From NCBI RefSeq assembly GCF_022763525.1, contig NZ_JALEGG010000283.1:1-36387 (forward strand): DNA of 36,387 nucleotides. The letters are read 5' to 3'. The position numbers and the translations under genes were made by a program. Numbering within the stretch: the stretch's first letter is position 1; the number at the start of each line of letters is the position of its first letter. The notes under the pieces are model-generated. The model saw nothing but the letters and a program-made list of their open reading frames with translations. It had not been told where the DNA came from and ran no database searches. This DNA comes from Acidovorax sp. GTDB taxonomy: Bacteria; Pseudomonadota; Gammaproteobacteria; Burkholderiales; Burkholderiaceae_C. This document shows positions 21,680 to 31,294 of this stretch, piece by piece.

Positions 21680-22735
21680 ATGAGCGAACTTCTTGAGCAC
21701 CTGTCCGAATCCGTTGTCACGGCCCGTTCCGTGGAGGAGTTGACGCGTCCGCTGCTTGAGATGCTCGAATCGGTGACAGGGCTGGAGTCCACCTACCTCA
21801 CGTCCATCGACGAGGCCGAAGGCGTGCAACATGTGCTGTACGCACGCAACTCCAGCGTCATGCAGATCCCCGAAGGCCTGGCCGTGCCCTGGAACGACAC
21901 GCTGTGCAAGCGCGCACTTGAAGAAGGCCGCGCCTTCACCAACGACGTGCCCGCCCGCTGGGGCGATTCGCAGGCCGCGCGCGACCTGGGCATACGCACC
22001 TACGTGAGCCAGCCCGTGCGCATGGGCGACGGTGCGCTGTACGGCACGCTGTGCGCGGCCAGCACCCGGTCCCACCCGCGCGCGCCGGAGGCCGAGCGCA
22101 TCCTCACGCTGTTTGCCTATCTGATCGGGCAGCAGGTGGAACGCGAGCAGCTCATCCAGAAGCTGCTGGCGGCCAACGAGAAGCTCGCCGCCGTGGCGGC
22201 CACCGACCAGCTCACGGGCCTGCCCAACCGCCGCGCCCTCATGCGGGCGCTGGACCGCATGCTCGCGCAGGGCCGCCGCCGCCACCTGGGCGTGCAGATC
22301 GCCTTCATCGACCTGGATGGATTCAAGGCCATCAATGACACCCACGGCCATGAGGTGGGCGACCAGTTCCTCGTGGCCGTAGCGCAGCGCCTGCGGGGCA
22401 TGCTGCGGGCGGAGGATCTGGCAGCGCGCCTGGGCGGCGATGAATTCGTGGTCGCCAGCCTGAGCGAGCATGCCGGCGAGGCAGCGAGCGACGCGCAGGA
22501 AGCGCTCGGCCGGCGCATTGCGCAGGCCACCCAGGGGCGGTTCGAGCTGGCCGGAACATCGCTCGACTACGGCGGCGCCAGCGTGGGCGTAGTCACCATC
22601 GCGCCCGACCAGCAGCGCAGCATCGACGAAGTGCTGCGCGTGGCCGATCAGACGATGTACCGCGTCAAGCGCGCTCGGCGCGACGCCCAGGACACGCTCG
22701 CGCAGGCAAGCAGCGGGCTGGCGGCCCACGGCTGA
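21680..22735 (+). CDS. GAF-GGDEF diguanylate cyclase
   Basis: This 351-residue enzyme would make the second messenger cyclic di-GMP from GTP. A GAF sensing domain (about 15-155) contains VPWNDTLCKRAL and VSQPVRMGDGALYGTLC. The catalytic domain has TDQLTGLPNRRAL, FIDLDGFKAINDTHGHEVGD and the intact GGDEF at 252-256, with an R243-A-E-D246 inhibitory site (RxxD) that would allow product feedback. The start is uncertain: ATG 21680 follows a CATAAT -10-like element (21665-21670) by 9 bases, implying a leaderless message. ATG 21620 would add 20 residues and overlap the upstream stop. No partner phosphodiesterase is nearby. Confidence 0.9.
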   Translation: MSELLEHLSESVVTARSVEELTRPLLEMLESVTGLESTYLTSIDEAEGVQHVLYARNSSVMQIPEGLAVPWNDTLCKRALEEGRAFTNDVPARWGDSQAARDLGIRTYVSQPVRMGDGALYGTLCAASTRSHPRAPEAERILTLFAYLIGQQVEREQLIQKLLAANEKLAAVAATDQLTGLPNRRALMRALDRMLAQGRRRHLGVQIAFIDLDGFKAINDTHGHEVGDQFLVAVAQRLRGMLRAEDLAARLGGDEFVVASLSEHAGEAASDAQEALGRRIAQATQGRFELAGTSLDYGGASVGVVTIAPDQQRSIDEVLRVADQTMYRVKRARRDAQDTLAQASSGLAAHG

Positions 22736-22842
22736 GCTGCGGACAACCCGCCAGCGCAGGCCATGCGCCTGTGGCATTGGCCACACTGCCACGTGGCCGG
22801 GCGGCGGTCGGGATAATCGGCGCTCCCAACCCACCACGTTCC

Positions 22843-24753
22843 ATGGCCTCTTCCCCGTGCCGCGTGCTCGCCGTCATCCCGCCGATGACGCAGCTGAACA
22901 CGCCCTATCCGTCCACTGCCTACCTCACCGGCTTTCTGCGCTCGCGTGGCGTCACTGCGTTTCAGGAAGACCTGGCGCTGGCGCTTGTCCTGCGGCTGCT
23001 GTCGCCCGAGGGGCTCCAGGACGTGGCGGCGCGCGTGGCGGCCATTCCGGCCAAGCAGCGCAGCCCCGCCGTGCAGTCCTTTGCCGCACAGCAGGACCGC
23101 TACCTCGCCACCATCGGCCCCGCCATTGCCTTCCTGCAAGGGCGCGACAGCACCCTGGCGCACCGCATCGCAGGCCGCCACTACCTGCCCGAAGGGCCGC
23201 GCTTCGCCACGCTCGATGTGTATGTTGATGAGGAGGGCGGTGACCCGCTGGGCTGGGCCTTCGGCGCCCTGGGCCTCGCCGACAAGGCCAAGCACCTGGC
23301 CACGCTGTACCTGAACGACCTGGCCGACGTGCTGCGCGACGCGGTGGACGAGCGCTTCGAGTTTGTGCGCTATGCCGAATCGCTGGCGGGCAGCCAGCCC
23401 ACGTTCGACCCGCTGGCGGATGCCTTGGCCGCACCGCCCACGCTGGTGGATGCGCTGCTGGAGCAGCTCACGCACGAGGCCATCGCCCGCCACCAGCCCA
23501 CCGTGGTGCTGCTGTCGGTGCCCTTCCCTGGCTCGGTGTACGCCGCGTTCCGCATTGCACAGGCCATCAAGGCGCGGCACCCGCACATCGCCACGGTGCT
23601 GGGCGGCGGCTTTGTGAACACCGAGCTACGCGAGCTGGCCGACCCGCGTGTGTTCGACTTTTTTGACTACGTGACGCTGGATGCCGGCGAGCGCCCGCTG
23701 CTGGCGCTGCTGGAACACCTGCAGGGCGAGCGCGGCCGCCAGCGGCTGGTGCGCACTTTCGTCCGCGGTGACGACGGCGCGGTGCAGTACATCAACATGA
23801 TGGAAGCCGATGTGGCCTTTGCCGAGGTGGGCACCCCCACCTGGGACGGCCTGCCTCTGGACCGGTACCTGTCGCTGCTGGACATGCTCAACCCCATGCA
23901 CCGGCTGTGGAGCGACGGGCGCTGGAACAAGCTGACGGTGGCGCACGGCTGCTACTGGAAGAAGTGCAGCTTTTGCGACGTGAGCCTGGACTACATCAGC
24001 CGCTACGAGGGTGCCAGCGCCGCTGTGCTGGCCGACCGCATCGCGCAGATCGTGCGCGAGACGGGGCAAACGGGCTTTCATTTCGTGGACGAGGCCGCGC
24101 CACCCAAGGCCCTCAAGGCGCTGGCCACCGAACTCATCGCGCGCAACGCGGGCATCAGTTGGTGGGGCAATGTGCGGTTTGAAAAAACCTTCACGCCCGA
24201 CCTGGCCGAGCTGCTGGCCGACAGCGGCTGCATCGCCATCTCCGGCGGGCTGGAGGTCGCGTCGGACCGGCTGCTCAACCTCATGAAGAAGGGCGTTTCC
24301 GTGGACCAGGTGGCCCGCGTGACGCGGGCCTTCACCGACGCGGGCATCCTGGTGCATGCCTACCTGATGTACGGCTTTCCGACGCAGACGGTGCAAGATA
24401 CCGTGGACGCGCTCGAATACGTGCGCCAGCTGTTCGCCAACGGCTGCATCCAGAGCGGGTTCTTCCACCGCTTTGCCTGCACAGTGCACTCACCGGTTGG
24501 CAAGAACCCCGAGGAATACGGTGTGACGCTGGCCCCGCTGCCTCCCGGCGCTTTCGCGAAGAACGACGTGGCCTTCATCGACCCCACGGGCGTGGATCAC
24601 GACGCGCTGGGCGCAGGCCTGAAGAAGGCCATCTACAACTACATGCACGGCATCGGACTGGAAGAAGACGTGCGCATGTGGTTCCCGTTCAAGGTGCCCA
24701 AGACCACGGTGCGGCGGGATCGGATCGAACGCGCGTTGCGGGAGCGGGCCTGA
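22843..24753 (+). CDS. Radical SAM protein with B12-binding-type N-terminal region
   Basis: The protein has 636 residues. The N-terminal ~320 residues contain PTVVLLSVPFPGSVYAAFRI, ATVLGGGFVN and DYVTLDAGERPLLALL, typical of the cobalamin-binding-like domain found before many radical SAM domains. The radical SAM core begins at KLTVAHGCYWKKCSFCDVS, with cysteines C370, C375 and C378, that is CX4CX2C instead of the usual CX3CX2C. Later motifs are HFVDEAAPP, WWGNVRFEK, SGGLEVASDRLL and YLMYGFPTQT. The reaction is unknown. The start at 22843 is the ATG nearest the domain; a GATAAT about 26 bases upstream could be its -10. It is convergent with the MFS gene 19 bases away. Confidence 0.88.
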   Translation: MASSPCRVLAVIPPMTQLNTPYPSTAYLTGFLRSRGVTAFQEDLALALVLRLLSPEGLQDVAARVAAIPAKQRSPAVQSFAAQQDRYLATIGPAIAFLQGRDSTLAHRIAGRHYLPEGPRFATLDVYVDEEGGDPLGWAFGALGLADKAKHLATLYLNDLADVLRDAVDERFEFVRYAESLAGSQPTFDPLADALAAPPTLVDALLEQLTHEAIARHQPTVVLLSVPFPGSVYAAFRIAQAIKARHPHIATVLGGGFVNTELRELADPRVFDFFDYVTLDAGERPLLALLEHLQGERGRQRLVRTFVRGDDGAVQYINMMEADVAFAEVGTPTWDGLPLDRYLSLLDMLNPMHRLWSDGRWNKLTVAHGCYWKKCSFCDVSLDYISRYEGASAAVLADRIAQIVRETGQTGFHFVDEAAPPKALKALATELIARNAGISWWGNVRFEKTFTPDLAELLADSGCIAISGGLEVASDRLLNLMKKGVSVDQVARVTRAFTDAGILVHAYLMYGFPTQTVQDTVDALEYVRQLFANGCIQSGFFHRFACTVHSPVGKNPEEYGVTLAPLPPGAFAKNDVAFIDPTGVDHDALGAGLKKAIYNYMHGIGLEEDVRMWFPFKVPKTTVRRDRIERALRERA

Positions 24754-24772
24754 CCGGCTCGTTCCGGCGCAC

Positions 24773-25987
24773 TCAGCCACGCTGGCGCAGCGCCCACGCC
24801 CCGGCCGAAGCCGCCGCGCACAGGCCCGCCACGCCCAGCCACCCGCCATGCAACAGTGCCTGGCTGCCCAGGGCTGAGCCCACTGCCATGCCGATGAACA
24901 TGCCCGTGAGCAGCAGCGCGTTCAGGCGGCTGCGGGCGGCAGGCTCCAGCCGGTACACCAGGGTCTGGTGGCCCACCAGCGCCACCTGCACGCCAAAGTC
25001 GAACGCGATGGTGACGGCCACCATGAGCGCCAGTTGCCAGGCGGCCGGCAGCATTTCGCCTGCCGCCAGCAACGCGAACGAGCCCGCCACGATGGCCGCG
25101 CCCCAGCGCACCACCCGCAGCGGGCCGTACTGGTCGGACCAGCGGCCCGCCCACGGCGCGCCCAGCGCCCCCACCACCCCCGCCAGGCCGAAGGCGCCCG
25201 CCACGGCGCTGCCCAGGCCAAAGCGCTGTTGCAGCACGATGGCCAGCGTGGACCAGAACGCACTGAAAGCGATGGACAGCAGGCCCTGCGCTCCCACCGC
25301 CAGGCGCAGGGCACGGTGTGCGCGCCACAGCGAACCCAGCGACGCCAGCAGCGCCCCGTAGCCCAGTGACGTGACAGGCGCCATGCGCGGCAGGCCCCGT
25401 GCGCAGACCAGCCCGATGCCCAGCACCAGCAGCGCGCCCACGCCGTACACCGCGCGCCAGCCGGCCCACTGGCCCAGCAGACCGCTGAACACGCGCGACA
25501 GCAAGATGCCCAGCAGCAGCCCTGTCATCACCTGGCCCACCACCCGGCCGCGCTGCGCATCGGGCGCCAGCGTGGCGGCGGCGGGCACGATGTCCTGAGC
25601 CAGCGTGGCCAGTACCCCGGCCACCAGGGCAGCGGCCCACAGCGCGTGCACCCCGGGCGCCAGGGCGCACCAAGCCAACGCCGCCGCCAGGCCCACGGCC
25701 TTGGCGCCAATCAGCAGGCGGCGGTCCCACCGGTCGCCCAGGGGCGCCAGCAGCAGAATGCCCAGCGCATAGCCCAGCTGGGTGAGCGTCGGCACGGCCC
25801 CCACGGCGGTGGGCGTGCTGCCCAGGCCCGCAGCCATCAGGCCCAGCAAAGGTTGGCTGAAATACAGCGTGGCGGCGCCCAGGCCCGCCCCCGTGGCCAG
25901 CAGGAAGACCAGCGAGGGCGCCAAGGCAGGGGACGCGACGAAGGGCGCGGAGGGCACCGCGGAGGCAGGAGGGGAGGAAACAGACAT
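24773..25987 (-). CDS. MFS transporter
   Basis: This 404-residue inner-membrane protein has about twelve hydrophobic helices. The major-facilitator motif A is visible as LLLAPLGDRWDRRLLIGAK between helices 2 and 3, and a second weaker copy as APWAGRWSDQYGPLRVV. The order GAATLYFSQPLLGLMAAGLG and LTQLGYALGILLLAPLGDR resembles drug or sugar efflux members of the YnfM/YdhP type; the substrate is not known. The start at 25987 is the ATG before MSVSSPPAS, a short disordered N-terminus. It is divergent from a LysR regulator that probably controls it. Confidence 0.9.
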   Translation of the reverse strand: MSVSSPPASAVPSAPFVASPALAPSLVFLLATGAGLGAATLYFSQPLLGLMAAGLGSTPTAVGAVPTLTQLGYALGILLLAPLGDRWDRRLLIGAKAVGLAAALAWCALAPGVHALWAAALVAGVLATLAQDIVPAAATLAPDAQRGRVVGQVMTGLLLGILLSRVFSGLLGQWAGWRAVYGVGALLVLGIGLVCARGLPRMAPVTSLGYGALLASLGSLWRAHRALRLAVGAQGLLSIAFSAFWSTLAIVLQQRFGLGSAVAGAFGLAGVVGALGAPWAGRWSDQYGPLRVVRWGAAIVAGSFALLAAGEMLPAAWQLALMVAVTIAFDFGVQVALVGHQTLVYRLEPAARSRLNALLLTGMFIGMAVGSALGSQALLHGGWLGVAGLCAAASAGAWALRQRG

Positions 25988-26079
25988 GGCAGGCAGAACG
26001 ACAGCGTTCGACAGTGGAAGATGCGTAATTCTCTGAACGCATGACCGCGCTGTGTAGAGACCCACAATGAACATTTGCT

Positions 26080-26094
26080 ATACGCTTGGCGTAT
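26080..26094. promoter_or_regulatory. Inverted repeat over the LysR start codon
   Basis: ATACGC (26080-26085) and GCGTAT (26089-26094) flank TTG. The site includes a TATACG -10-like element and the first bases of the LysR ATG (26093). LysR-type regulators often bind T-N11-A or similar inverted repeats next to their own promoter, so this could mediate autoregulation and control of the MFS gene. Motif evidence only. Confidence 0.4.
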
Positions 26095-27061
26095 GAACAC
26101 CTCTGCCGAACCCACGCTGGACCGGCTCGAACTGCTGCACACGCTGGTGCGCATCGTAGAAGCCGGCAGCCTCTCGGCCGCGGCGCGGCAGCTGGGCACC
26201 ACCCAGCCCACCGTGAGTCGCCGGCTGCGCCAGCTGGAGGCCTACTGGGGCGTGCAGCTGCTGCAGCGCTCCACCCACGCGATGAAGCTGACCGAAGACG
26301 GGGAGCGGGCCTACCAGCAAGCCAAGGCGCTGCTGGAGCGGTGGCACGGCATGGATGCCGACCTGCGGGGCCGCGAGGCCGCCGCGCTGCGCGGACACCT
26401 GCGCGTGCTGGCGCCCAGCATCTTCGGTCAGGAGCAGCTGGTGCCCGCGCTGGTGGGCTTTCTGCAAGCGCACCCGCAGGTATCGGTGGACTGGCTGCTG
26501 AACGATCGCCTGCCCGACTTCATTGCCGAGGGCATCGACTGCGCCATCCGCGTGGGCCGGGTGGACGAACCCAACCTCGTGGCCATCGCGCTGGCCGAGG
26601 TGCCCCGCATCGCCATCGGCGCCCCCAACCTGTGGCCCTCGGATGAGGCGCCGCAAACACCAGCGGAGCTGGCAAAGCTGCCGTGGCTGGCGCTGCGCAC
26701 CTTTTATGCGGACGAGGTGGTGCTGCACCACCGCCACACGGGCGAGGCGGCACGCTTTGCCATCAGCCCGCGCCTGGGCACCGACAACCTGCAAGCCTTG
26801 CGCAACGCCGCGCTGGCGGGCGTGGGGGCGGGGGTGGCCTCGGCCTGGGCCGTCGCCGACGACATTGCGCACGGTCGGCTGGTGCACTTGGCACCCGATT
26901 GGCAGGCACCACCCCTGCCTATCTACCTGCTGTACCCGCGCAGCAGCTGGCGCTCGCCCCGCTTGAAGGCGTTCATTGAAGCCATGCGGGCGGGCTTTCC
27001 GCAGGTGCTGGGGGTGCAGCCGCTTGCGGCACGGGGGGCTGCGCGGCCGACTGATTCATAG
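26093..27061 (+). CDS. LysR-family transcription regulator
   Basis: The protein has 322 residues. The N-terminal winged helix is standard: LELLHTLVRIVEAGSLSAAA followed by RQLGTTQPTVSRRLRQLE. The effector-binding part starts near residue 95 (LRGHLRVLAPSIFGQEQLVPAL) with the PDFIAEGIDCAIRVGRVDEPNL stretch common in LysR proteins related to DsdC/AaeR-type regulators. The effector is unknown. ATG 26093 is chosen because the helix-turn-helix then sits at the usual distance from the N-terminus. It overlaps a candidate operator and is divergent from the MFS gene. Confidence 0.9.
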   Translation: MNTSAEPTLDRLELLHTLVRIVEAGSLSAAARQLGTTQPTVSRRLRQLEAYWGVQLLQRSTHAMKLTEDGERAYQQAKALLERWHGMDADLRGREAAALRGHLRVLAPSIFGQEQLVPALVGFLQAHPQVSVDWLLNDRLPDFIAEGIDCAIRVGRVDEPNLVAIALAEVPRIAIGAPNLWPSDEAPQTPAELAKLPWLALRTFYADEVVLHHRHTGEAARFAISPRLGTDNLQALRNAALAGVGAGVASAWAVADDIAHGRLVHLAPDWQAPPLPIYLLYPRSSWRSPRLKAFIEAMRAGFPQVLGVQPLAARGAARPTDS

Positions 27062-27074
27062 AGCGAATCGTAGC

Positions 27075-27131
27075 CAAATGGGGCTCCAGCGCTTATCCAT
27101 CAAGCGCAAGCAGCTCCTGAATCAGTAGCAT
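27075..27131 (-). repeat. Dispersed intergenic repeat, family 1 (copy D)
   Basis: GGCTCCAGCGCTTATCCATC then AAGCGCAAGCAGCTCCTGAA is the inverted consensus. It fills most of the gap between the convergent LysR gene and the small hydrophilic protein gene. Confidence 0.75.
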
Positions 27132-27163
27132 TTTCTGGACCCGACCGGATCTGGCGCGCGCGC

Positions 27164-27466
27164 TCACCTTTTCTGCTTCTGGTACGCCTGGTGCGCGGGC
27201 ACGCCGCGGTCTGTGTCCTGCAGGCCGCGCTGCAGATCCTTGTACGCCTGCTCCACTTCGGGGTGGCGCTCGCCGTCGGTCATGTCGGTGGCCTGGTCGC
27301 GCTCGTGCGGCAGGCGGCCTTCCGGGGCGCTCAGATCTTCGGGGCCGCTGCCGGGCTGCACGGCGGGTTGCGTGGTGTTGACGCGCCGCTCCGTGCGGGC
27401 GGGGATGGGGGCAGAGGGGACGATCTCCTCCTCTGCACGAGGGTGGGTGGACGGGGACGTTTTCAT
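27164..27466 (-). CDS. Small hydrophilic protein of unknown function
   Basis: This 100-residue protein is rich in E, D, P, Q and R and has no hydrophobic stretch, so it is probably disordered and cytoplasmic. The C-terminal part (MTDGERHPEVEQAYKDLQRG then LQDTDRGVPAHQAYQKQKR) looks like a short conserved segment and is the best part to search with. The ATG at 27466 gives the longest frame; no strong ribosome-binding site is visible. Coding use of third-position G/C on the minus strand supports it. I do not recognise a family. Confidence 0.55.
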   Translation of the reverse strand: MKTSPSTHPRAEEEIVPSAPIPARTERRVNTTQPAVQPGSGPEDLSAPEGRLPHERDQATDMTDGERHPEVEQAYKDLQRGLQDTDRGVPAHQAYQKQKR

Positions 27467-27571
27467 GCGGGGCCTTGGTGTCCAATGTGGATTCCGTTCA
27501 CCCTAACGCCGCAGGTCCCTCCGTGCTGTAGGCCCACGCCCTGCGGCGCTGCGGGCGCGCGGAGCCTGCTG

Positions 27572-28954
27572 TCACCAGAACAACCACCGCTCCAGCGCAT
27601 GGAGCACGATGACCACGATCACGCCGAGCAAGAGCAGGATTGCCTTGCGGCGCGCCGGCGCGCTCACCACCAGCTTGTAGACCGTGTACGCGGCGAGCGT
27701 GCCCGCAAAAGGCGCCACGACGCCGGTCCCGGACAGGACGATGGCCACGAGCTTGCCCCAGCCGTCGGTCCCGCCTGTTGTCCAGATGGCACGCAAGAAG
27801 ATCGCGCTCGGAATGGCCAGGCCCAACCACAGCACGCCGGACGCCACCGCCACGCTGACGTGGTGCGCGAGCAGCCCATAAAGCACCAATGCGCCCGCCA
27901 CCCCGCCCAGGAACGCCAGCCGCTTGAGCCAGAGCGGCAGCGGCTCGCCAGAGCGGCGCGCCGGCGTGGCATCACGGGCCTTCTTTGCCGCTGCTGCTGC
28001 AGCCGCCTGGGCGCGTTGTTGTTGTTGCTGCCTCTCGGCGAATTCACGAGCGCCGCGCAGGAAGTCGTCCACCGCCGGATTGTCGACCTGCCCAAGGATG
28101 CGGGCAGTGCGCGACAGGGCCTGGTCGTGCTGGGGAATGACGGTCTGCAGCACCGCCCCCTGGCTGAACCAGTGCCCCATCTGCGCCAGCCAGCTGACGC
28201 CGACGGGCGGCAGTCCGTGGCCCCCCTCGACCGCACTGCACAGGTAGTGCTGGGTGCTTTGCGGCGGCACCCACTGGCGCGTGCTGTAGCGGGGCAACGC
28301 GCATTGCATCAGCGGCGCGGCGGGCTGCTGGCCAGGACGGCCCAGGCGCAGCGCAAATTCGGGCAAGGGCAGGGGTTCGGCCAGCCCGTTTCGCGCACCC
28401 AGCCACAGGTACAGCCCCCGGATCCGCCCATCCGGGGCCCGGCGCACCCAGAAACCGGGCCCTTCCTGCACCAACTCTGCGCCCAGCGCCTCCAGCTCGG
28501 GCGGCAGGGGCACATGGGGGCTATCGCGATCCCATTCCGGCCGCAACTGCTGCGCCTGCAGGACGGAGAGCCATGCGTCCCGCGCGCGGCGCTGCAGGAG
28601 GTCGGCGTCCATCTCCCGCCCGTGGGCCATGGCGGCTTCGATGCTGCGCCCTGCCTGCGCGGGCCGACCTTCCAGCGCCAGCACCCAATCGTCCAACAGG
28701 GCCAGCTGCAAATGCAGCGCGTCGGCCCCCTGGCCCACGGCCTCAGCCGCGCGCGTCCAGGCAAACCGCGCCGGATCGTCGGGGGCCAGCTGCTGCGCAA
28801 GCAGCCCCTCGCGTGAAGGGCTGCTGGCGGGCTGCTGTGCCCATGCGCCGCTGACCGCGCCCAGACAGAACAGCAGTTGCAACCCCATCCACCATCGCAG
28901 CCAGGCCGGGTGCCTCGCTGTCACCCCGCCCGCTCGCACGGTCGTCCCTTGCAT
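27572..28954 (-). CDS. Uncharacterised membrane protein with exported N-terminal region
   Basis: The protein has 460 residues. A hydrophobic segment with a signal-like end (WWMGLQLLFCLGAVSGAWAQQ) is followed by ~290 residues predicted outside the cytoplasm, without a family I recognise. Then comes a low-complexity stretch (RQQQQQRAQAAAAAAAKKAR) and four closely spaced hydrophobic helices from about residue 345 to the C-terminus (LAFLGGVAGALVLYGLL, VASGVLWLGLAIPSAIF, AIVLSGTGVVAPFAGTLA, AILLLLGVIVVIVLHAL). The start at 28954 is chosen because GAGAGGGA lies upstream; a start nearer the signal segment would also work. It is divergent from DinG. No function is proposed. Confidence 0.8.
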   Translation of the reverse strand: MQGTTVRAGGVTARHPAWLRWWMGLQLLFCLGAVSGAWAQQPASSPSREGLLAQQLAPDDPARFAWTRAAEAVGQGADALHLQLALLDDWVLALEGRPAQAGRSIEAAMAHGREMDADLLQRRARDAWLSVLQAQQLRPEWDRDSPHVPLPPELEALGAELVQEGPGFWVRRAPDGRIRGLYLWLGARNGLAEPLPLPEFALRLGRPGQQPAAPLMQCALPRYSTRQWVPPQSTQHYLCSAVEGGHGLPPVGVSWLAQMGHWFSQGAVLQTVIPQHDQALSRTARILGQVDNPAVDDFLRGAREFAERQQQQQRAQAAAAAAAKKARDATPARRSGEPLPLWLKRLAFLGGVAGALVLYGLLAHHVSVAVASGVLWLGLAIPSAIFLRAIWTTGGTDGWGKLVAIVLSGTGVVAPFAGTLAAYTVYKLVVSAPARRKAILLLLGVIVVIVLHALERWLFW

Positions 28955-29057
28955 GGCATCCCTCTCGTCGTCGTTGCGCAGATTGTGGGCCAGCACGTGC
29001 GCAGGGCGACAGACCGCTGAATCGAGCCCAGGTACCATTCGCATGCGACACTACTGT

Positions 29058-31226
29058 ATGTCTCAACAGGTGTGGGCCGCGCAGGCCCTTGAATCTTTCG
29101 ATGCGGTGGTGCAGGCCACCGAGGGTTTTCGAAGCCGCCCAGGCCAGCGGCTGATGGCCGAGCAGGTGGCGCGCACGTTCAGCAGCGCCACGCTGGGCAA
29201 GGTGGATGCAGATGAGGACGGCTGCGAGGCCGCGCCCACGCGGTCGATTGCCGTGATCCAGGCGGGTACGGGGGTGGGCAAGTCGCTGGCCTATTGCGCG
29301 CCTGCCATCGCGCTGGCACTGGCGCGCGGCACGCGGGTGCTGATTTCCACCGCCACCGTGGCGCTACAGGAACAGCTGGTGAACAAGGACTTGCCCGCAC
29401 TGGCCGCGCGCATGCACCAGCCGTTCAAATTCGCGCTGGCCAAGGGGCGGGGGCGCTATGTGTGCAAGCTCAAGCTCGACCGGCTGGCAGGGACCGGCGA
29501 GGCGGAGGAAGAAGCCGACGACGACCTCTTTGCCGAGGAGGAAGCCGCCGCCCGCGCCAAGCGCCCCCGGCACGAGACCGAGGCGCGCATGCAGTTCTAC
29601 AGCACCATGGCGCAAACCTTGTCGAAAGGCGCCTGGGACGGCGACCGCGACAGCCTGGACACGCCGCCCGAGCCCGAGGTGTGGAGCCCCGTGGCAGCGG
29701 AGGGTGCGTCGTGCACCGGCAAGCATTGCCCGGCCTTCAGCCAGTGCACCTACTACGACAAGCGCAAGGAGCTGGTGGGCGCGCAGGTGATCGTGGCCAA
29801 CCACGATCTGCTGCTGTCGTCGCTGGGTGCGCGCGTGCTGCCCGAGCTGGACAACTGCCTCCTGGTGCTGGACGAAGCCCACCACCTGCCCGCCACGGCG
29901 CTCGACCAGTTTGCGTGCAGCATGGACCTGTCGCGCATCACCTGGATCGAGCGGCTGGCCAGCCGGGGCCTGCGCATCGGTGCGCTGCTGGAGGTGGAAG
30001 AGATTGCCGACATCCCCAAACATTCGGCCCAGCTGCGGCAGACGCTGCAGGACCTGGCGCGCATCGTGATGGACGTCTATGGTGCCCAGCTCAAGAGCCA
30101 GCCCAGCGCCTGGGGCCCGGCGCGCGTGCGGGTGCCACGGGGCGAATTGCCCGAGCCGTTGATTGCGCCCCTGGGCCTGCTGGCCGCCAGCGCAGACGGT
30201 TTTCTGGAGGCCCTGCGCGCCATCAGCAAAGCCTTGCGCGCCGAGATGCGCGACAAGCCCGACGAGGCCAAGCGCCTGTCCACGCTGTACGCGCAGATCG
30301 GCATGCTGGCCCCACGCCTGGAAGAGCTGCACGCCACTGCGCAGCTGCTGCTGCAGGATGCGCCCGAAGGTGCGGTACCTGCCGCCAAATGGTTCACGCT
30401 GGAGACCGATGGCGACTTCATCGTCGTGAAGGCCCACGCCAGCCCCATCCTACCCGGCACTACGCTGCGCAACCATCTGTGGAGCGCGGTGCGCGGCGCG
30501 GTGCTCACGTCTGCCACGCTCACCAGTTGTGGCAATTTTGACTTCTTCCTGCGCGAAGCGGGCCTGCATGGCGACGAGGCCGCCACCACGCTCGAAGTGC
30601 CCAGCCCCTTCAACTACGCCGCGCAGGGCACGCTGGTCGCCGCGGAGACACGGGCCGAGCCCAAGAACGCCACACAGTTCACCGCCGAGATGGTCGATGC
30701 GTTGCTGCACGACATTGCCCGCGTGGAGTACGGCGCGCTGGTGCTGTTCACCTCGCGCGAGCAGATGCGCCAGGCGGTGGATGCACTGCCCACCGCCATG
30801 CGCAGTGTGGTGCTGGTGCAGAACGCGCTGCCGCGCACGCAGCTGCTCAAGCGCCACCGCGAGCGCGTGGAAAACGGCGAGCCCTCGGTCATCTTTGGCA
30901 TGCAGTCCTTCGGGGAAGGGCTGGATTTGCCGGGGCGCCTGTGCGAGTCGGTGTTCATCACCAAACTGCCCTTTGCCCCGCCCGACGACCCCGTGGGCGA
31001 GGCCCGCGCCGAATGGCTGCGCGCCGTGGGCCGCGACCCGTTCAGCGAACTGGTGGTGCCCGCCACGGCCATCCGCCTGGCGCAATGGGTGGGCCGAGCG
31101 ATCCGCACCGAGGAAGACCAGGCCCATGTGTACTGCTACGACAAGCGCCTCACGCGCACCAGCTACGGCCAGCGGCTCCTCAAAGGGCTGCCTCCGTTTG
31201 CGCTGCAGCAACGCGCTGCGCTCTGA
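29058..31226 (+). CDS. dinG: DinG-type ATP-dependent DNA helicase (XPD-like, iron-sulfur)
   Basis: This 722-residue superfamily 2 helicase would unwind 5'-3' and remove R-loops and other structures during repair. The Walker A motif is AGTGVGKS (69-76) and the DEAH box is in [11 protein letters not shown] (from 272). Four cysteines, C136 and C219, C224 and C230 ([12 protein letters not shown]), would hold the [4Fe-4S] cluster between them. The C-terminal helicase half has [19 protein letters not shown] and [16 protein letters not shown] (motif VI). An acidic insertion ([17 protein letters not shown]) lies within the iron-sulfur domain. ATG 29058 or 29043 are both possible starts. The LexA control known in E. 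coli could not be confirmed. Confidence 0.92.
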   Translation: MSQQVWAAQALESFDAVVQATEGFRSRPGQRLMAEQVARTFSSATLGKVDADEDGCEAAPTRSIAVIQAGTGVGKSLAYCAPAIALALARGTRVLISTATVALQEQLVNKDLPALAARMHQPFKFALAKGRGRYVCKLKLDRLAGTGEAEEEADDDLFAEEEAAARAKRPRHETEARMQFYSTMAQTLSKGAWDGDRDSLDTPPEPEVWSPVAAEGASCTGKHCPAFSQCTYYDKRKELVGAQVIVANHDLLLSSLGARVLPELDNCLLVLDEAHHLPATALDQFACSMDLSRITWIERLASRGLRIGALLEVEEIADIPKHSAQLRQTLQDLARIVMDVYGAQLKSQPSAWGPARVRVPRGELPEPLIAPLGLLAASADGFLEALRAISKALRAEMRDKPDEAKRLSTLYAQIGMLAPRLEELHATAQLLLQDAPEGAVPAAKWFTLETDGDFIVVKAHASPILPGTTLRNHLWSAVRGAVLTSATLTSCGNFDFFLREAGLHGDEAATTLEVPSPFNYAAQGTLVAAETRAEPKNATQFTAEMVDALLHDIARVEYGALVLFTSREQMRQAVDALPTAMRSVVLVQNALPRTQLLKRHRERVENGEPSVIFGMQSFGEGLDLPGRLCESVFITKLPFAPPDDPVGEARAEWLRAVGRDPFSELVVPATAIRLAQWVGRAIRTEEDQAHVYCYDKRLTRTSYGQRLLKGLPPFALQQRAAL

Positions 31227-31294
31227 AGCCACGTCACTTCGCGCGCCCCTCCCATTCAACAACCACGACAACAACCACAGAGAGGACCCTCACG

